Positions 28,601 to 40,063 are shown, numbered from the stretch's first letter. The stretch is 64,000 nucleotides of DNA from Anas platyrhynchos (GCF_047663525.1 NC_092605.1:3720001-3784000); one strand, 5' to 3'. Notes: generated by a model from the sequence alone, not told the origin. Made by a program: numbers and translations.

Positions 28601-31600
28601 TGAACACTGGTAGATTTTACAGTTGGTTAAAGACAGCCAGTGTTGAAATCAGTGCTTCATAGTTTTGCCCAAAAGCATCATAACTCAGTTGTAAATAGAA
28701 ATAGCCAAATTGGAGATTCATACTTAGCCAGCAATCTAGATATACAAGTTCACTTAAAATTGCAAAATATCAGCCAGGGTCGCATCAGTGTTGATGCGTC
28801 AAAGCTTAAACTGGACATGATCTCATGAAGACAAGCATGGATAAAAAGCACCTGTAAGTCACACCGGGGGAGCAGTGTAAAAACAAGTCCTAAAGAAACA
28901 ACATTGCTTCATTGCTTCCAAAGGCCGTAAGTGACACTTGGAGTGCATTGCATTGGAATGACTTGCAATAACATTTTTTCCTATAGTAGAAAATGTCCTA
29001 GATCAAATGAGCTCCAAAGTAGCTTCCAAGAATGCCATCAATTCACTGGCATAAAAGACAGGCATAAAAGACAGGATTGGACGTTATTATAGCCTGGCGC
29101 TCATTTAAGCCCATTTCATTTTACTTTTTCGTGATGTTTATTAGTGTTTTCATATTTTATATCTTACCAAAACATTTACTTTAGCAGACAGACAAAGAAG
29201 ACTTCTCCAGGATTTCTGAGTATATTTGCTTTGTTTTGCAGGATCCTAAATATTTCAAGTCACAGAAGACTGGAAGAGGCCAATTAAAAGAAGGCTGGAG
29301 AGAGACCCATCAGCCAATTATGTGTTCCTACAAACTTGTGACTGTGAAATTTGAAGTCTGGGGACTTCAAACCAGAGTAGAACAATTTGTACATAAGGTC
29401 AGTGAAACAAGAGCTGTTTCTTATCCTTCACGTAAGCAGAACTTGAGTACTATCCTGCACAGGAATATAACTGTGACTATGTTGGAGGTAGGAGGCTTAG
29501 CTGAATCTCTCTCAAGGTCTGAGAGATCTGGAGCAAATCCAAAGAGTTCATCTCTGAGTGTAAACTTGACAAAGCCTGGAGTTACTTGGGTCTAAGGCTG
29601 AGAAAAAATATCAGTAATATTTTCAGTGCTGTGATAAATATATGACCTAAAGGATTTGTGAGTATAAATGAGTAATGTACAAGTTGCAATGATGTACAGT
29701 GTTTCTTACAGATAGTGGGAGAGCTTTCCAATCAGTCTAGTAAAAAATGAATTACTGAATGGCACAACAGGCAAATGATAATACTTTTCAGAGGGTTGAC
29801 TTTCTACTCATCCAAAGAATTAATAAGGAAAAGGAAGAGTTCCAGTCTGTTTTCCCAAAGATTATGAGATTCAGTACATATTCCCAAATGGCTTCCCATG
29901 CTAGTCAAAGCCACGCTGATGTGATCCAGCGTTGGCAGTAGTTCCGTTGTGAGTGGGAGGTTGGACTACAAGACCTTCAGAGCCAGGATGTCTGATTCTC
30001 TAGGGTATGTCTTCTTAGAGATAAAACTGACAGAATATTTTTCACATTAAATCTTGTTGAAAGTCAACACTGTCACTTTCCTAAAATGTTTTGTTGCTGC
30101 AAAGATATTTAACCTTTTCCTTGTTTCACAGGTGGTCAGAGATATACTATTGATCGGTCACCGGCAGGCATTTGCCTGGGTTGATGAGTGGTATGGTAAG
30201 TGTTCTCCAAATTGAGCTCTTTGAGATAAAAAGCGTATCACAATTAACAATTTTCCATTTGCTTTCATAGACCATCAGGTCCTAGCATAAGTTGTTCATG
30301 AAAGAGACAGAAATACGTTCAGTTTCTCTGGAACATACGGAGTTCATTTATGGCAGGTTCTTTGCTAGCAAGGATAGATTGTATTTTTGGCAGCTGGTAG
30401 GCATCATACAGGGATGCCTCTATATCCCATGCATCTCAGAGTATACATCAGTCCAGTCATCCTGCACTGTAGGCAGATAGAAGCTCTTGTCTCTGCCAAG
30501 AGTCATCTATATGGAGAGCTGCATGCAGGTTTTATTAAAGCTTCTTATTAATAATTTCCATACTGCAAACTCCTAGGGCCTCTGATCTAACACATTTTCA
30601 GCTTTTTATGAAGGTTTTAAAGTGATAATATGGATTGCAATAACGGAAAGATAGAACTCTAATGTCCTTTCTGAAAAATGAATATAAATAAAAAACCCTC
30701 TGGGTCTGATTGAACAGCAGCTGCATGCAAAAACTGTTCTGAATCCATGCACCAGCTGTAGTATTGGGCATAAGTTCACAGGGTTTGTCCTTTGTACGTG
30801 TATTTTCAGTAAGATAAAACCATAATCATAGATAGTTGTAGAAGATAAAATATCCATCTAACATATAATAGTTATTTGGGAATATAAATATCTTTGAGAA
30901 TATCTTATAAATTGAATAGTGCATGAAAAAGCTTGTGCCGTAATGATTATAAAAATAGTGAAATCTACTAATATATATATTACTTCTGTTGTGTAGCCAT
31001 AAACTAATGCAGTAATTTTATACCCAGTAAGGAAGACTTCCAAGAGCTTTTTTTAAGTTTATATATTTATATATTTATATATATATATAAATTTCTTACC
31101 TGAAATGTAGTGATCTACTATTTTCCTGTACAAAATGAAGTCTCCTGTGTGTGTGCATTCATAAGGATAAAGACTTTTGAGAACAGTAGTTACCTGACTA
31201 GACTATACTTCTGCTGTTTATTCCCCAAAACAGAAAAAAAAATAGAGATTAAATTTTTTCCCTGGGTAGATCACTTAAGATGTTTTCTAAATTGACTTTT
31301 TGACAGCTGATTTAAATTGATTCAGTTATTTTTCAGAACAGATGCAGTTGTGTTGACTTTTCTTACAAAATGTAATAGTTTCTATAACATTAGAACCATG
31401 ACTGATTTTAATATGTACTGTTCTGACTTTATGTATAAAATAATCAAAGAAAACAAAGAAACTTTAACTGATGACTTTAAATAAAGAAGCCTGACTTCAC
31501 ACAATAATTGAGCCCAGAAATTTGCCCCCAGAATACCTCTTAAAGACAAGACAAAGTAACAGTACTGAGAAGCCAAGAGTGATCTGCACTTTAGCAGAGC

Positions 31601-34600
31601 TTTTGATAAAAATGACAACAGAGTAATCATGAAATTAAACACATGGAATAGTTTTGGCACAAAAATATTTAGCCACAGATTCTTAACTCTTAATATACCC
31701 TGTCAAAAATACTGCTTCTACAAACAAAATACCTCAGTACACAATTATCTGTGGATTTTTACTGTCATGATGTGTCTTATTAAATAATATATTGTAATTT
31801 TAGTATGTACTTGTCAGGTGAAGTACAAAACCTAAAAAATCTTGGCTTTCTAAAATAGATATGAATAAAGATTAAATATATAGCAAGGCTTACAAAAGAA
31901 GAAGAAAAGAAAGTGCAGAATGTTAATTTAGGTAACTCTCTGTGCTGTCTACTGCCTTTATAGCTCTGCAGTGTTCTGAGAATAGCAGGTGGTAAGACTT
32001 GCTGACTAGAACCGAGTATTTCATTATCTTTTTAAAGAGTCTGCTTGCCGTAAATTATTACCTTTTCAATTTAAAGTTTGAGAAAGACTGAGATGGTGCA
32101 AGTCAGCTAAACTGAATCAAGTAACCAGTATATTAAAATCAGTTATCAAGCATACTGTTACTGATATTACTGATTGATTACTCTTACTGCTACTGTAAGT
32201 ATGAATGTGTCTTGTTTAATAAACCGGATTTAGCTTTATTAAGAAAAGTCTACTTTCAGAATGTTAGTTACTAATAAAGAGCATGTTCTTTGCTTGGCAA
32301 AATGCATCTTAGCATGTTATCTACATGGCTTATCAGCTCGTCTTCCATTCCAGACAACAGGGGAAAAAAAAAAATAAGTTGAAAGAGTATGTTAGTGGAA
32401 TTCCTTGTTTTATATTGGTCAAAATTTTAGATTGCACTCCATTTTCACTGATGAAGTATTACAGCATGCTACTAATATAACAGCTGAAGTTATATCTTTC
32501 CTTAAGAGCTGTCTCATAAAATGCATCACGACCCACATATTGCATAACAAGAAGTGCTGTGATATAAAGTGCACAAATCCAAATGGCACATAATCAACTT
32601 GAGAAAAACAATAGCCTCAAGAACAGAACCATGGCGTACATTACCAAAAATGGTACACATTTCCAAGTGTACTGTGCTAGTAAAGTGGTATTTAAATTGT
32701 ATGTATAAAAGGTTGATGTCTATTTTCATGAAGCTCCGTAATTATGAAATAATTGCAAAGAATGGACCAAAATTGTGACAGCCATTGTGTTCACTTATAC
32801 CTTACTCACAAGTAAAATACTCAGAAGAGTAAGGTCACAAGTCAGCTAATTGGATTCTGAATGTTTTTACTAGAAGTATGATTTACGACAAAAACGTCTT
32901 TAAATCTTTAACGATTGCTTTGAGTTGCATAGCAAGCGTTTAACATACTACTTGCAAGTTGGACAACATCAGGCATGCCTAGACAATGATAAATGATCCT
33001 ACCAGTAGAATTACCCTTATTTGTAAAGTATGTGTAATTTTTATAATGCATTAAATGGCTTGAGGCTACAAAGCTATTAACATATTCACTATTAATCCAC
33101 TTTCTGGTGTAATTAAGTGTTAGCTTCTGGAATCTGAGGTGATGTGTGTTTTAACAGTAAAACTGTTTGCTGGTTTTGAGACACACTATGCAAAGATAAT
33201 ATAAAATCTTTTAGAAAGTTCCTGCAAAGGTAAGTAAATCTTTACAATATTTCTGTATCTGTCCTTTATTCTAAGGGATCTTCTAAAATCTTTTTAGAAG
33301 ATCTTGGCTTTTGCCAAGGCCTGCACTTCAATACTTTTTTGCCTACCTTATGCTACACAGATTCTCCCAAACAATTTCCACTCCTTCCTGTTCTCTGACT
33401 CCCTTTGACTTAACCTTCTTACACCTTCCTTGGCTGATATAACTACCTTTATGAGTCAAATTTCATAAAGCTAGTTGCTCCATGCTTTTTTTAAATCCTT
33501 TTTGGCTTCTGCTGAAAGACTATGTACTCCTAGAACCTTCTTAAGAAATTAAGTTTGCATTGAATCAATGGAAAATGCCAACAATTTTGAACTTTTTACA
33601 GATATGACTATGGATGATGTTCGAGAATACGAGAAAAATATGCATGAAAAAACCAACATTAAAGTTTGCAACCAACATTCATCTACTGTGGATGAAATAG
33701 AGAGCCATGCCAAAGCAAGAGTATGTCAATTTTTAAAACATATTGCCCATCTTTAAGTAATATACCTGCACAGATCAGAGAAGAACAGCCAACTGATCTT
33801 GCTGATCAGTCAGTGGAATTTTTGGGCAATTTTGCCTCAACAGGAACAGAATCTTTCTCCATGAAGTGCAATCCTTTCTTTTGCACTGTAAACTGCCACT
33901 GATGTAAGAAAGGGTGGGGTTGGGCTCGCATACAAGTCCCTGTCTTCGGGGAAAACAAAATTCTCTAATTTGAGTTGGATGCATAAAGCAGTAGTTAAAT
34001 GTCAGTTCTACGTTCTATATTTGAATAGTTAAAAAAAAAATAAAAATGCAAGAGTTCAGACTTCTTCAGTCAAAAAGCCAGGAACATGGAGAGTGGAAAA
34101 TTTCTGTGGGAATAATAAAACTCTTTGCTTCACCAGGAAAGAAAGCTAATGACTTATTCACTAATTTTAATGTCATCATTGATTAGCTACCAACAAGGTG
34201 AGAAGAAATACTTTCAGAAGTATATACCAGCAATCTGTGAAAAAGGGCACATTGATGTGTAGGTGCTCTGATTCAGATTTTGGAAACCGTAAGAATGCAG
34301 GTTCCTAATTTAGGCACCTCAAGTGGATGCCTAACATTGGAAATTATTAGTATCTGCAAATAGAAAAGATGCAGTGATATTTGCTTCTAAAAATGTTATT
34401 GTTTCTTTGTTTCTGTGAACAGAGCAGAGATGGTTTTACTCAAGTAACAATTGTGGGGCACGGCCTGAAGTCCTAAATCCTTTGTTCTTAGTAAAAATTC
34501 TCACCAGTATGAGATGTTATCTACAGGGTAAACAGGAGGACAATTCTTGTGTTTGTTTTGCTGCAGTTCCTTGGCATCAAAGTTACTCCTTACCTGTTCA

Positions 34601-37368
34601 GTGAATAGACTTTGGCTCTACACTTCAGGATTTGGCTTTGTATGAAATTTGCCATCCTGAGTTTCCATGTGGCAAAATTACCATTGAGGTCAGGACAGAA
34701 TTTGTCATTTATGAAAAAAAGAAAGAGCAGGGATATATTTCACAGTCTGAGCCTTCTAAGCTCAGGGCAAGGACTTGTTTTACTTGAGAGTATATCAGAA
34801 TAGAGGTGAATTTAAGGTGAGTATAAGTTAAAAAGCAAAATTCAGCTGAAGGGATAATGAGTATTTCATGTCTGAATTTAAAATATACAGTCTTGGAGGA
34901 TACCTTGTAGTAAGACTTCAATCAATTTTCACTTAAATGGCCAGTAAGCTGAGAAATCATCCTGTCTGGTTTCACTGTGATTCATTTAAGACAAGCTTTG
35001 TTTTATTTTATATAGGAGTCTTCAATCAAAAATAGCTGAGATAAATTCATGGTCTCCCTTTGCTGTTGGGGTGTTTTCAAACAGTTTGAGTTCAGAAAGA
35101 CTACACACTGTTACAGAGCAAAATAGAGTGTAAATCAGCAAATCAGGTTCAAATCTATCTCCAACACAAGTAGGTGTTGGAGACACAGTTCCTCCTGTTT
35201 ATTTAACAGACCACCTGTTTATTTCCACCACTTATCTCAGATTTGAAAAGAACTTGGTCCTCCCTCCTAATAACTGGCACTGGCACAGCTCTGTAGGCTG
35301 AAAAGGCCCCTGGAATGTAATCTGCAGTGAGGAGAGAAGGCAGCTGGCAACTTGCTTGGTTTTGTTTATTTAACATCATGTTGTAATACAACATAAAGCT
35401 TCTTCTACCTAACATCTGCAGCCAAGGCTACAGATGAATGCAGCTGGCTAATATTAAAAAGTATCGATGTACTGAAAATACATCATTTTGCCTTTTGTAT
35501 GGTAAGCTCTATGGCCAGTCCCATGGCTCAGACACTCAGATATGCCAGAATTTTGTGTTGATTAAAATGCTAGTGTTTGTATTTCTGGGTTGGTTTTTTT
35601 GTTTGTTTGTTTGCTTGGGTTCCTTTTTGAGCTTTGAGGACTCGGAGAATCTATTAAATGCCTTAATGAAACTTGAATGAAACTGCTAAATTGTAGTCTT
35701 GAAAAGGAATGCCATATACCACAAGATTTACAAAGATGTCACACAAACTGACAACAATGGATGAGAAAGAGTAGAGAATGATAGCAGTAATGTCTTTATC
35801 ATTTGCAGAACTTAGTTCTTTATTATTTGATTGTGAAGCATAAATTATCCATATCCTACCACACTCCCACGGGGTTTTAATCACATCTCCCAAAGATTTA
35901 TTATGTTTTATAAAATAATTACCCAGAAAGAACTCAGAAGAAATATTACAGGGCAGATTCTCATGCGTTGGGAAGAAGGGGTTGTTGGTTTCTGTTTTGT
36001 CTTTGGTAGGAGTCAGCTCTTTCAATCAGTATTTTTCAGATACTGGATTTTGCTCTGTTCTACTTGGGGTAGTTTGAATATTTTGAGTTTAATTGTGTGA
36101 TTCTTTCAAACACAGATTTACTGTGGTGTTCAGTGAAAACCATACAACTTATTTTAGTTGGTTTAGTGGACATCTTAGAGGCAATATAGGCATGAAGCAG
36201 CAGGTTTCAGAATGTCATACATATTATGTTTTTTTTCTCATGTTACCCATTTGCAGCAGATGTCATTCATTTAGGATTTTATCAAAAAAAAGTTTTGGAC
36301 AGCTCAGTTTAGAAAACCTTATGCTGGGATTGCTCTGCCCTCTTGTGGGTTTCTACAGCACTGTGACACATTGGTCACCTGCATGAGAAGACTTTCACTA
36401 CTTCTGAAACATCCTGTGGACCTGATTTTCCATAGCAAAGTGGCTTTGACATTTCATCTCATTTTGCCTGTTTTCCAGGGATGTTGGAAAATGTGTTGTG
36501 ACTATCAGGTCTGAGGGAATTGTTTAGGCATTCTTAGTAGAAAAGCATAATGCCCCAGTTCTGTGCAAGCAATGGTAACTGGAAGTCACTGGAAGCTCTG
36601 TATGGGGAGAGAGAAGTTTTGATAATTGATAATTGATAATTGCAGTAGGGAAACAAACCAGTGCCAGGCATTTGTCAGTTTGTGTTCATAATGTAGACAA
36701 ACAAAAAAAAGTCAGTTTTGTTTTGTTTGAAGTTCTGAAAAATTCTACTTGCTGACTGTGTATCTAAATATATTCTTTAATTGCCTGTGAAATGGCTTGA
36801 CTTTTCCATCAGTTCCTGATATAGCACTCATTATTCAGTTCAGACACAGACCCAGATAGAAGAACCATTAGCACGTGCTTAATGTACTTCGTTTTCTTTA
36901 CATTGGCCTTTTATTGTACTCCAGTCAATGCATTAAAATAAGATGGAATTCATATGGAGAATCATTGAATGATACGCATGATAAGAAATCACTTTCTGAT
37001 TTGAAATTTGGTTGGAAGTAGTTTAACTGAGTTAATTAAATCATTTGAAATTATTCTAACATGTCATTTGTCTTTCTTTTCTTCTTATTGAAGACATGAC
37101 AATGGATGAAGTCCGAGAGTTTGAACGAGCAACTCAGGAAGCTACCAACAAGAAAATTGGGATTTTTCCACCTGCAATAGCTATCTCTAACATTTCCATG
37201 CCTTCTTCAACCCGCAGTGCTCCATCTAGTGCTCCATCAACTCCTCTCTCCACAGATGCTCCCGAATTCCTAACAGTTCCCAAAGACCGGCCTCGAAAAA
37301 AGTCTGCTCCAGAAACGCTCACTCTTCCAGATCCAGAGAAAAAAAAACTTCAAATTAACTCAGCATGA
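10582..37368 (+). CDS. PITPNC1: PITPNC1 3' part: phosphatidylinositol transfer protein, cytoplasmic 1 (RdgB-beta)
   Basis: This is a class II PITP that binds and transfers phosphatidylinositol and phosphatidic acid in the cytosol and at membranes. Coding exons, all flanked by AG and GT: 10582-10653, 20674-20769, 29242-29397, 30132-30195, 33602-33720 (cassette), 37094-37368 (terminal). The intron phases join exactly. Skipping the cassette gives about 220 residues in the window, beginning CSFLPKFSIHIETKYEDNKG and ending KKLQINSA. The human protein, from memory, is 332 aa, and the window begins at residue 99. The PITP fold ends near DEWYDMTMDEVREFE. The tail keeps the RSAPSS and RKKSAP contexts of the two human 14-3-3-binding serines (S274, S299). 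Including the cassette gives a short isoform matching human isoform 2 in length beyond this point (41 residues after DEWY). The N-terminal exons and promoter lie outside the window. Identification is secure; isoform usage in this species is inferred. Confidence 0.95.
11742..11975 (-). mobile_element. CR1 LINE 3' fragment, minus strand
   Basis: Reads as the reverse complement of a CR1 3' end. It begins with AGAATAGACTAGAATAG-like copies of the terminal 8-mer, then ggcagggacctacaaagacc, atcgagtccaactgc and a body ending in the ccaccctcatgataaagat and ttctaacatctagtctgaa phrases typical of CR1. It is a 5'-truncated, noncoding copy. The right boundary is approximate. Confidence 0.85.
18254..18276 (+). 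repeat. poly(T) run, 23 nt
   Basis: Uninterrupted 23-nt T homopolymer inside the 10 kb PITPNC1 intron. No flanking retroposon body was recognised. Confidence 0.9.
20674..20769 (+). CDS. PITPNC1: PITPNC1 exon, residues about 123-154
   Basis: Phase 0 at both ends, 32 codons, between an aactcttgcag acceptor and a gtaaga donor. It encodes IFDNEAKDLEREVCFIDIAS followed by DEIPERYYKESE, within the PITP domain. It differs from human at only a few conservative positions (Leu for Val after KD, Ser for Cys after IA). Confidence 0.97.
20770..29241. other. PITPNC1: PITPNC1 intron (8.5 kb)
   Basis: AT-rich intron. It contains an 18-nt poly(A) at 24945-24962, A-rich runs near 28316-28340, and a tandem pair of a 13-mer (ggcataaaagaca) at 29048-29073. 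No coding, RNA or clear transposon feature was seen. Confidence 0.8.
29242..29397 (+). CDS. PITPNC1: PITPNC1 exon, residues about 155-206
   Basis: Phase 0 at both ends, 52 codons, between a ttttgcag acceptor and a gtcagt donor. It encodes DPKYFKSQKTGRGQLKEGWR through MCSYKLVTVKFEVWGLQTRV and ends EQFVHK. This is a strongly conserved core of the PITP domain, containing the CSYKLVTVKFEVWG strand. The frame stays open past the donor for about 66 codons, but that extension is intronic. Confidence 0.97.
29398..30131. other. PITPNC1: PITPNC1 short intron containing a CR1 tail
   Basis: A 734-nt intron. Its middle holds the + strand CR1 tail near 29880-30005. Nothing else was recognised. Confidence 0.8.
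29880..30005 (+). mobile_element. CR1 LINE 3' tail, plus strand
   Basis: The phrases tgatccagcgttggcagtag, gtgggaggttggactac and aagaccttcagag, followed by a terminal tgattctct, match the order of a CR1 3' end. It is a noncoding 5'-truncated copy in the same orientation as PITPNC1. The left boundary is approximate. Confidence 0.7.
30132..30195 (+). CDS. PITPNC1: PITPNC1 exon, residues about 207-227, shared branch point
   Basis: 64 nt, 21 codons plus one base, between a ttgtttcacag acceptor and a gtaagt donor. It encodes VVRDILLIGHRQAFAWVDEW and Y. The leftover G forms an Asp codon with either downstream exon (G+AT of the cassette exon or G+AC of the terminal exon), so this exon is where the two C-terminal isoforms diverge. 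Confidence 0.96.
31059..31094 (+). repeat. AT-rich simple repeat (ATATTTAT)n
   Basis: Alternating ATATTTAT units passing into pure AT dinucleotides in a PITPNC1 intron. Confidence 0.85.
33277..33318 (+). promoter_or_regulatory. two adjacent perfect stem-loops upstream of PITPNC1 cassette exon
   Basis: GATCTTCTAAAA at 33277-33288 is the exact reverse complement of TTTTAGAAGATC at 33292-33303, with a TCT loop. CTTGGC at 33303-33308 pairs with GCCAAG at 33313-33318 around TTTT. The two hairpins share base 33303, so they could stack. The structure is seen in the sequence; a role in splicing is inference. Confidence 0.4.
33602..33720 (+). CDS. PITPNC1: PITPNC1 alternative cassette exon (short-isoform C-terminus)
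   Basis: 119 nt between an actttttacag acceptor and a gtatgt donor. After the shared G it encodes DMTMDDVREYEKNMHEKTNI, then KVCNQHSSTVDEIESHAKAR. Human isoform 2 ends in a closely similar segment, from memory DMTMDDVREYEKNMHEQTNI followed by KVCNQHSSPVDDIESHAQTS and T. The exon ends in phase 0. When it is joined to the exon at 37094 the next codons are ACA TGA, which gives the final Thr and the stop. That reproduces the 41-residue human isoform tail exactly in length. If the donor is ignored the frame would run to a stop at 33754, a less likely alternative. This isoform lacks the 14-3-3-binding tail. Confidence 0.9.
33721..37093. other. PITPNC1: PITPNC1 last intron
   Basis: A 3.4 kb AT-rich intron between the cassette and terminal exons. 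It holds a perfect 10-bp hairpin at 35158-35183 and a threefold GATAATT tandem repeat at 36621-36642. No other feature was recognised. Confidence 0.75.
37094..37368 (+). CDS. PITPNC1: PITPNC1 terminal coding exon (long-isoform C-terminus)
   Basis: The acceptor is tcttattgaag. With the G carried from 30195 it encodes DMTMDEVREFERATQEATNK, then a Ser/Pro-rich regulatory tail (RSAPSSAPSTPLSTDAPEF, KDRPRKKSAPETLTLPDPEK) and ends KKLQINSA. Its first 16 residues are homologous to the cassette exon, so the two are duplicates. RSAPSS and RKKSAP correspond to the human phosphoserine sites for 14-3-3. The end differs from human: a 9-A run at 37338-37346 is followed by a stop at 37366, while codons resembling the human last 13 residues sit in another frame at 37365-37406. 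Confidence 0.95.
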
Positions 37369-37678
37369 TTCCTCCTGATAAGCCATGTCTACCACAGCAA
37401 GAGTAACATAATACAGTTTCTAGAAAGGTCATGGTGGTTGGTTGGTGTTTGTTGGATTTTTTTTTTTGTTCGTGTTTTTTGTTTTTTGTTTTGTTTTGCT
37501 TCAGATAATCTCACTGTTGTGGAAAGATTGCTTCTTTCCTCAGGCTTGATCCTTAAAACCTTCAGAGAAGCGCATGCAAGAGAATGTAATTTATATATTC
37601 CTAAAGCAGTGTTCCAAGCCATATGGTGCATCTTACTGACCTACAATGAAATAGTCTGAGGAGAACCCTATAAAAGAA

Positions 37679-37684
37679 AATAAA
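37679..37684 (+). terminator. proximal poly(A) signal AATAAA (PITPNC1)
   Basis: A canonical hexamer about 310 nt after the PITPNC1 stop. It would give a short 3'UTR. The downstream sequence is only weakly T/GT-rich, so usage is uncertain. Confidence 0.45.
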
Positions 37685-40060
37685 TCTTTCTGTAGCAGTA
37701 TCTCTACGTACAAATCCACATCTAGGTCATAGCATTTATAATTAGGAATAGATGCTCAGTAAAGCTGCCAAGGACTTCTGAGGCAAATTTGTGCCAAGCA
37801 GAATGCAGGGTTAACTGGATAAAAAAGCTCCAATTTTCTTCTTTTATAACTGATTTTAAAATCCATCCTACTCTCAGGCTTTTCATGTATGTTCATAAAC
37901 CTTTGACCTGCAATTCATTGTACGTGAACACCAACAGCAATCACTCAGATTCATATTTTGCTTAATATGACTCAGGATTTGGGGCCTAGCTAACAAACAT
38001 GAAACTTTTCAAACCTAAAATATCACTGTATTGAAGCCCCAATTGTAATTAATTATACTGACTTTGAGGCCATTGAACTATTTCTATCTTGCACAGAATT
38101 TGTAAAAGAAACCACCTATTTCTTGTAGATAATGTATTTTAATAGCTTTCCTTTTGTGATCTCTTAAGTTCATATTGGTGTTCCAATGATGTTCCATGTA
38201 CAAATTAAAAAAAAAAAAAAAAGAAAGAAAGAAAAAGCAGCTAAATTGAGCCAGTTGAGAGGGAAAACCAATGAATTTTGTCTTGTTCTCACTGAAAGAA
38301 GAGTGGTAGTTACCCTGTAAGACCTTGAATGTAAAGGAAAGAAAATACGAGATATCCTTTTTCTTTCCTGGCTCTCACCATTCCGAAACAGCACAATCTC
38401 TACTAACAAAAAGCTAGTTCCAGGCTTTACCACCGCCTTTAGGGAAGGAGTGAATAAAATAAGTCACTTGGAAAAGCAAATGAATCGTGGGGCTGTTCAG
38501 TCCATGTAGGGTGACAATAAGGAAACAGAAGACCTCCTGGTCTGCATGTGAAATCACTCTTCAATCTCAGGAATTAAAACTTAGAATGGATGCTTCCCAG
38601 AAGGGAAGTGTAGATTGAGGGGGGAAGAGAAAAATGAATTGCAAAAGTGTTCTCTTCCTTCCTTCTTTACTTTTCAAAATGTAAACTCAGTGAGAAACTT
38701 TCCCTCTGACCCCCATTTGGGGTACTTTGTTCTCTTTCATACAAATTGCTATTTAATTAATATCTATCTTGATGGGTAGCTGTAGTAGACATTAAATAAG
38801 CTGCTGTTCAATTCCCAGTGAATGATAGCTGTTACATGAATGATACGATCAAAGTGGGTGGTATTTTGTACCACTGGTGACGTGGTACATGGATAAAGAG
38901 AAGAGAGTCCTCCAGAGCTGAACTATCATTGAATATTGAACAATCAGTTTGGGGATGGCCTTTTACCTGTACAGGACGTTTGTGCCATCTTCTCAGCACA
39001 ATGTAATGATTTGACTGGCTTAAATGCACTGAACTTCTCAATGGCTGTAGATCCAGTAGAAGTTATGTTGAATGTGTGGTATTTATAGGGTAGTTTTAGT
39101 AGCAGGAGAGGTAATTCCACTGTCAACCTGCACTGAGAACAAGTGTATATTTGATTAATAGTTAAAACCCTGTAGCTAGCAAAATCCAGAAGCTCTTTGT
39201 AGGTTAGCTATGGTCTGACTTCATGCTTCCTCCCACTTACTGTCCATGTTTTGCTTTGCGTTTCTTCCCAGAGTTTGTAATTCTGTGTAGTTAGTAAGCT
39301 GACAGGTGATGATTTTTTGTTTGAAAAAAAAAAAAAGCCGCTGTGATGCTGCAAACAAAACTTTATTGCATTAGTTTATGATTTCAGCTTTAAGAGTGTG
39401 CAAATTAAGTAATAATGAGTATAACTGGTCTAATCTTTATTATTTATTTAGTAGCAAGATTGAGACATTGGCAGAGAAGGGAAACCGTTTAAAAGATAAA
39501 CTGTTGTTGGTTGTTTTTTATTTCCTGAATTTAACTATGTAGAAATAGTTTAGGTCTGCTCCACCTGATGCAAGTCTATTTTTCAATTAATTTGTTGTTT
39601 GTCAAAGGAAAAATTGCCCAGCTCTAGTTAGTCGTAATTTCCTTGTGCTTACGTGTTACTGTTTCTATAGAGGTTTTGGCATCTGGGTTTGTTACAGATT
39701 ACTAGACCAAAGCAGTTATACCTTTACTCATGTTTAACTGATTCATTTCAAATCCCATGTGGATAGGATGATTATCACACCATGTAGGTTTGGGAGGTAA
39801 GGCATGTATGAAAATTATTAACATGCCTGAACAGGACACATCTTGTAGCTGTGTAACAGACATGTAGGAGAAAGACACTGATCGTGTCACAGAAAAAATG
39901 CCAGACCCATTAATGCTGTGTCCATCGGCATGTGCTGCTGCCGTAGTACTTCCACCAGGCAGTGCTGGTCTTGAGGAGTACCAGATTTATTGACCAAACA
40001 GCCTGAATTCATTGCTGGCCAAAAAAAGGTTCATGATCATCCACGTTGCTTACTAATGAA

Positions 40061-40063
<3 letters not shown>

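Larger units (their letters stand above)
30196..33601. other. PITPNC1: PITPNC1 intron before the cassette exon
   Basis: A 3.4 kb AT-rich intron. An ATATTTAT-type simple repeat lies at 31059-31094. A pair of adjacent perfect stem-loops lies at 33277-33318, about 280 nt before the cassette exon, and may matter for splicing. No gene was seen. Confidence 0.75.

Noticed and set aside
33568..33756. Independent 62-codon ORF starting at 33568
   Set aside because: Its first codons are intron sequence. The real coding part is the cassette exon from 33602, and the last 12 codons lie past a GT donor.
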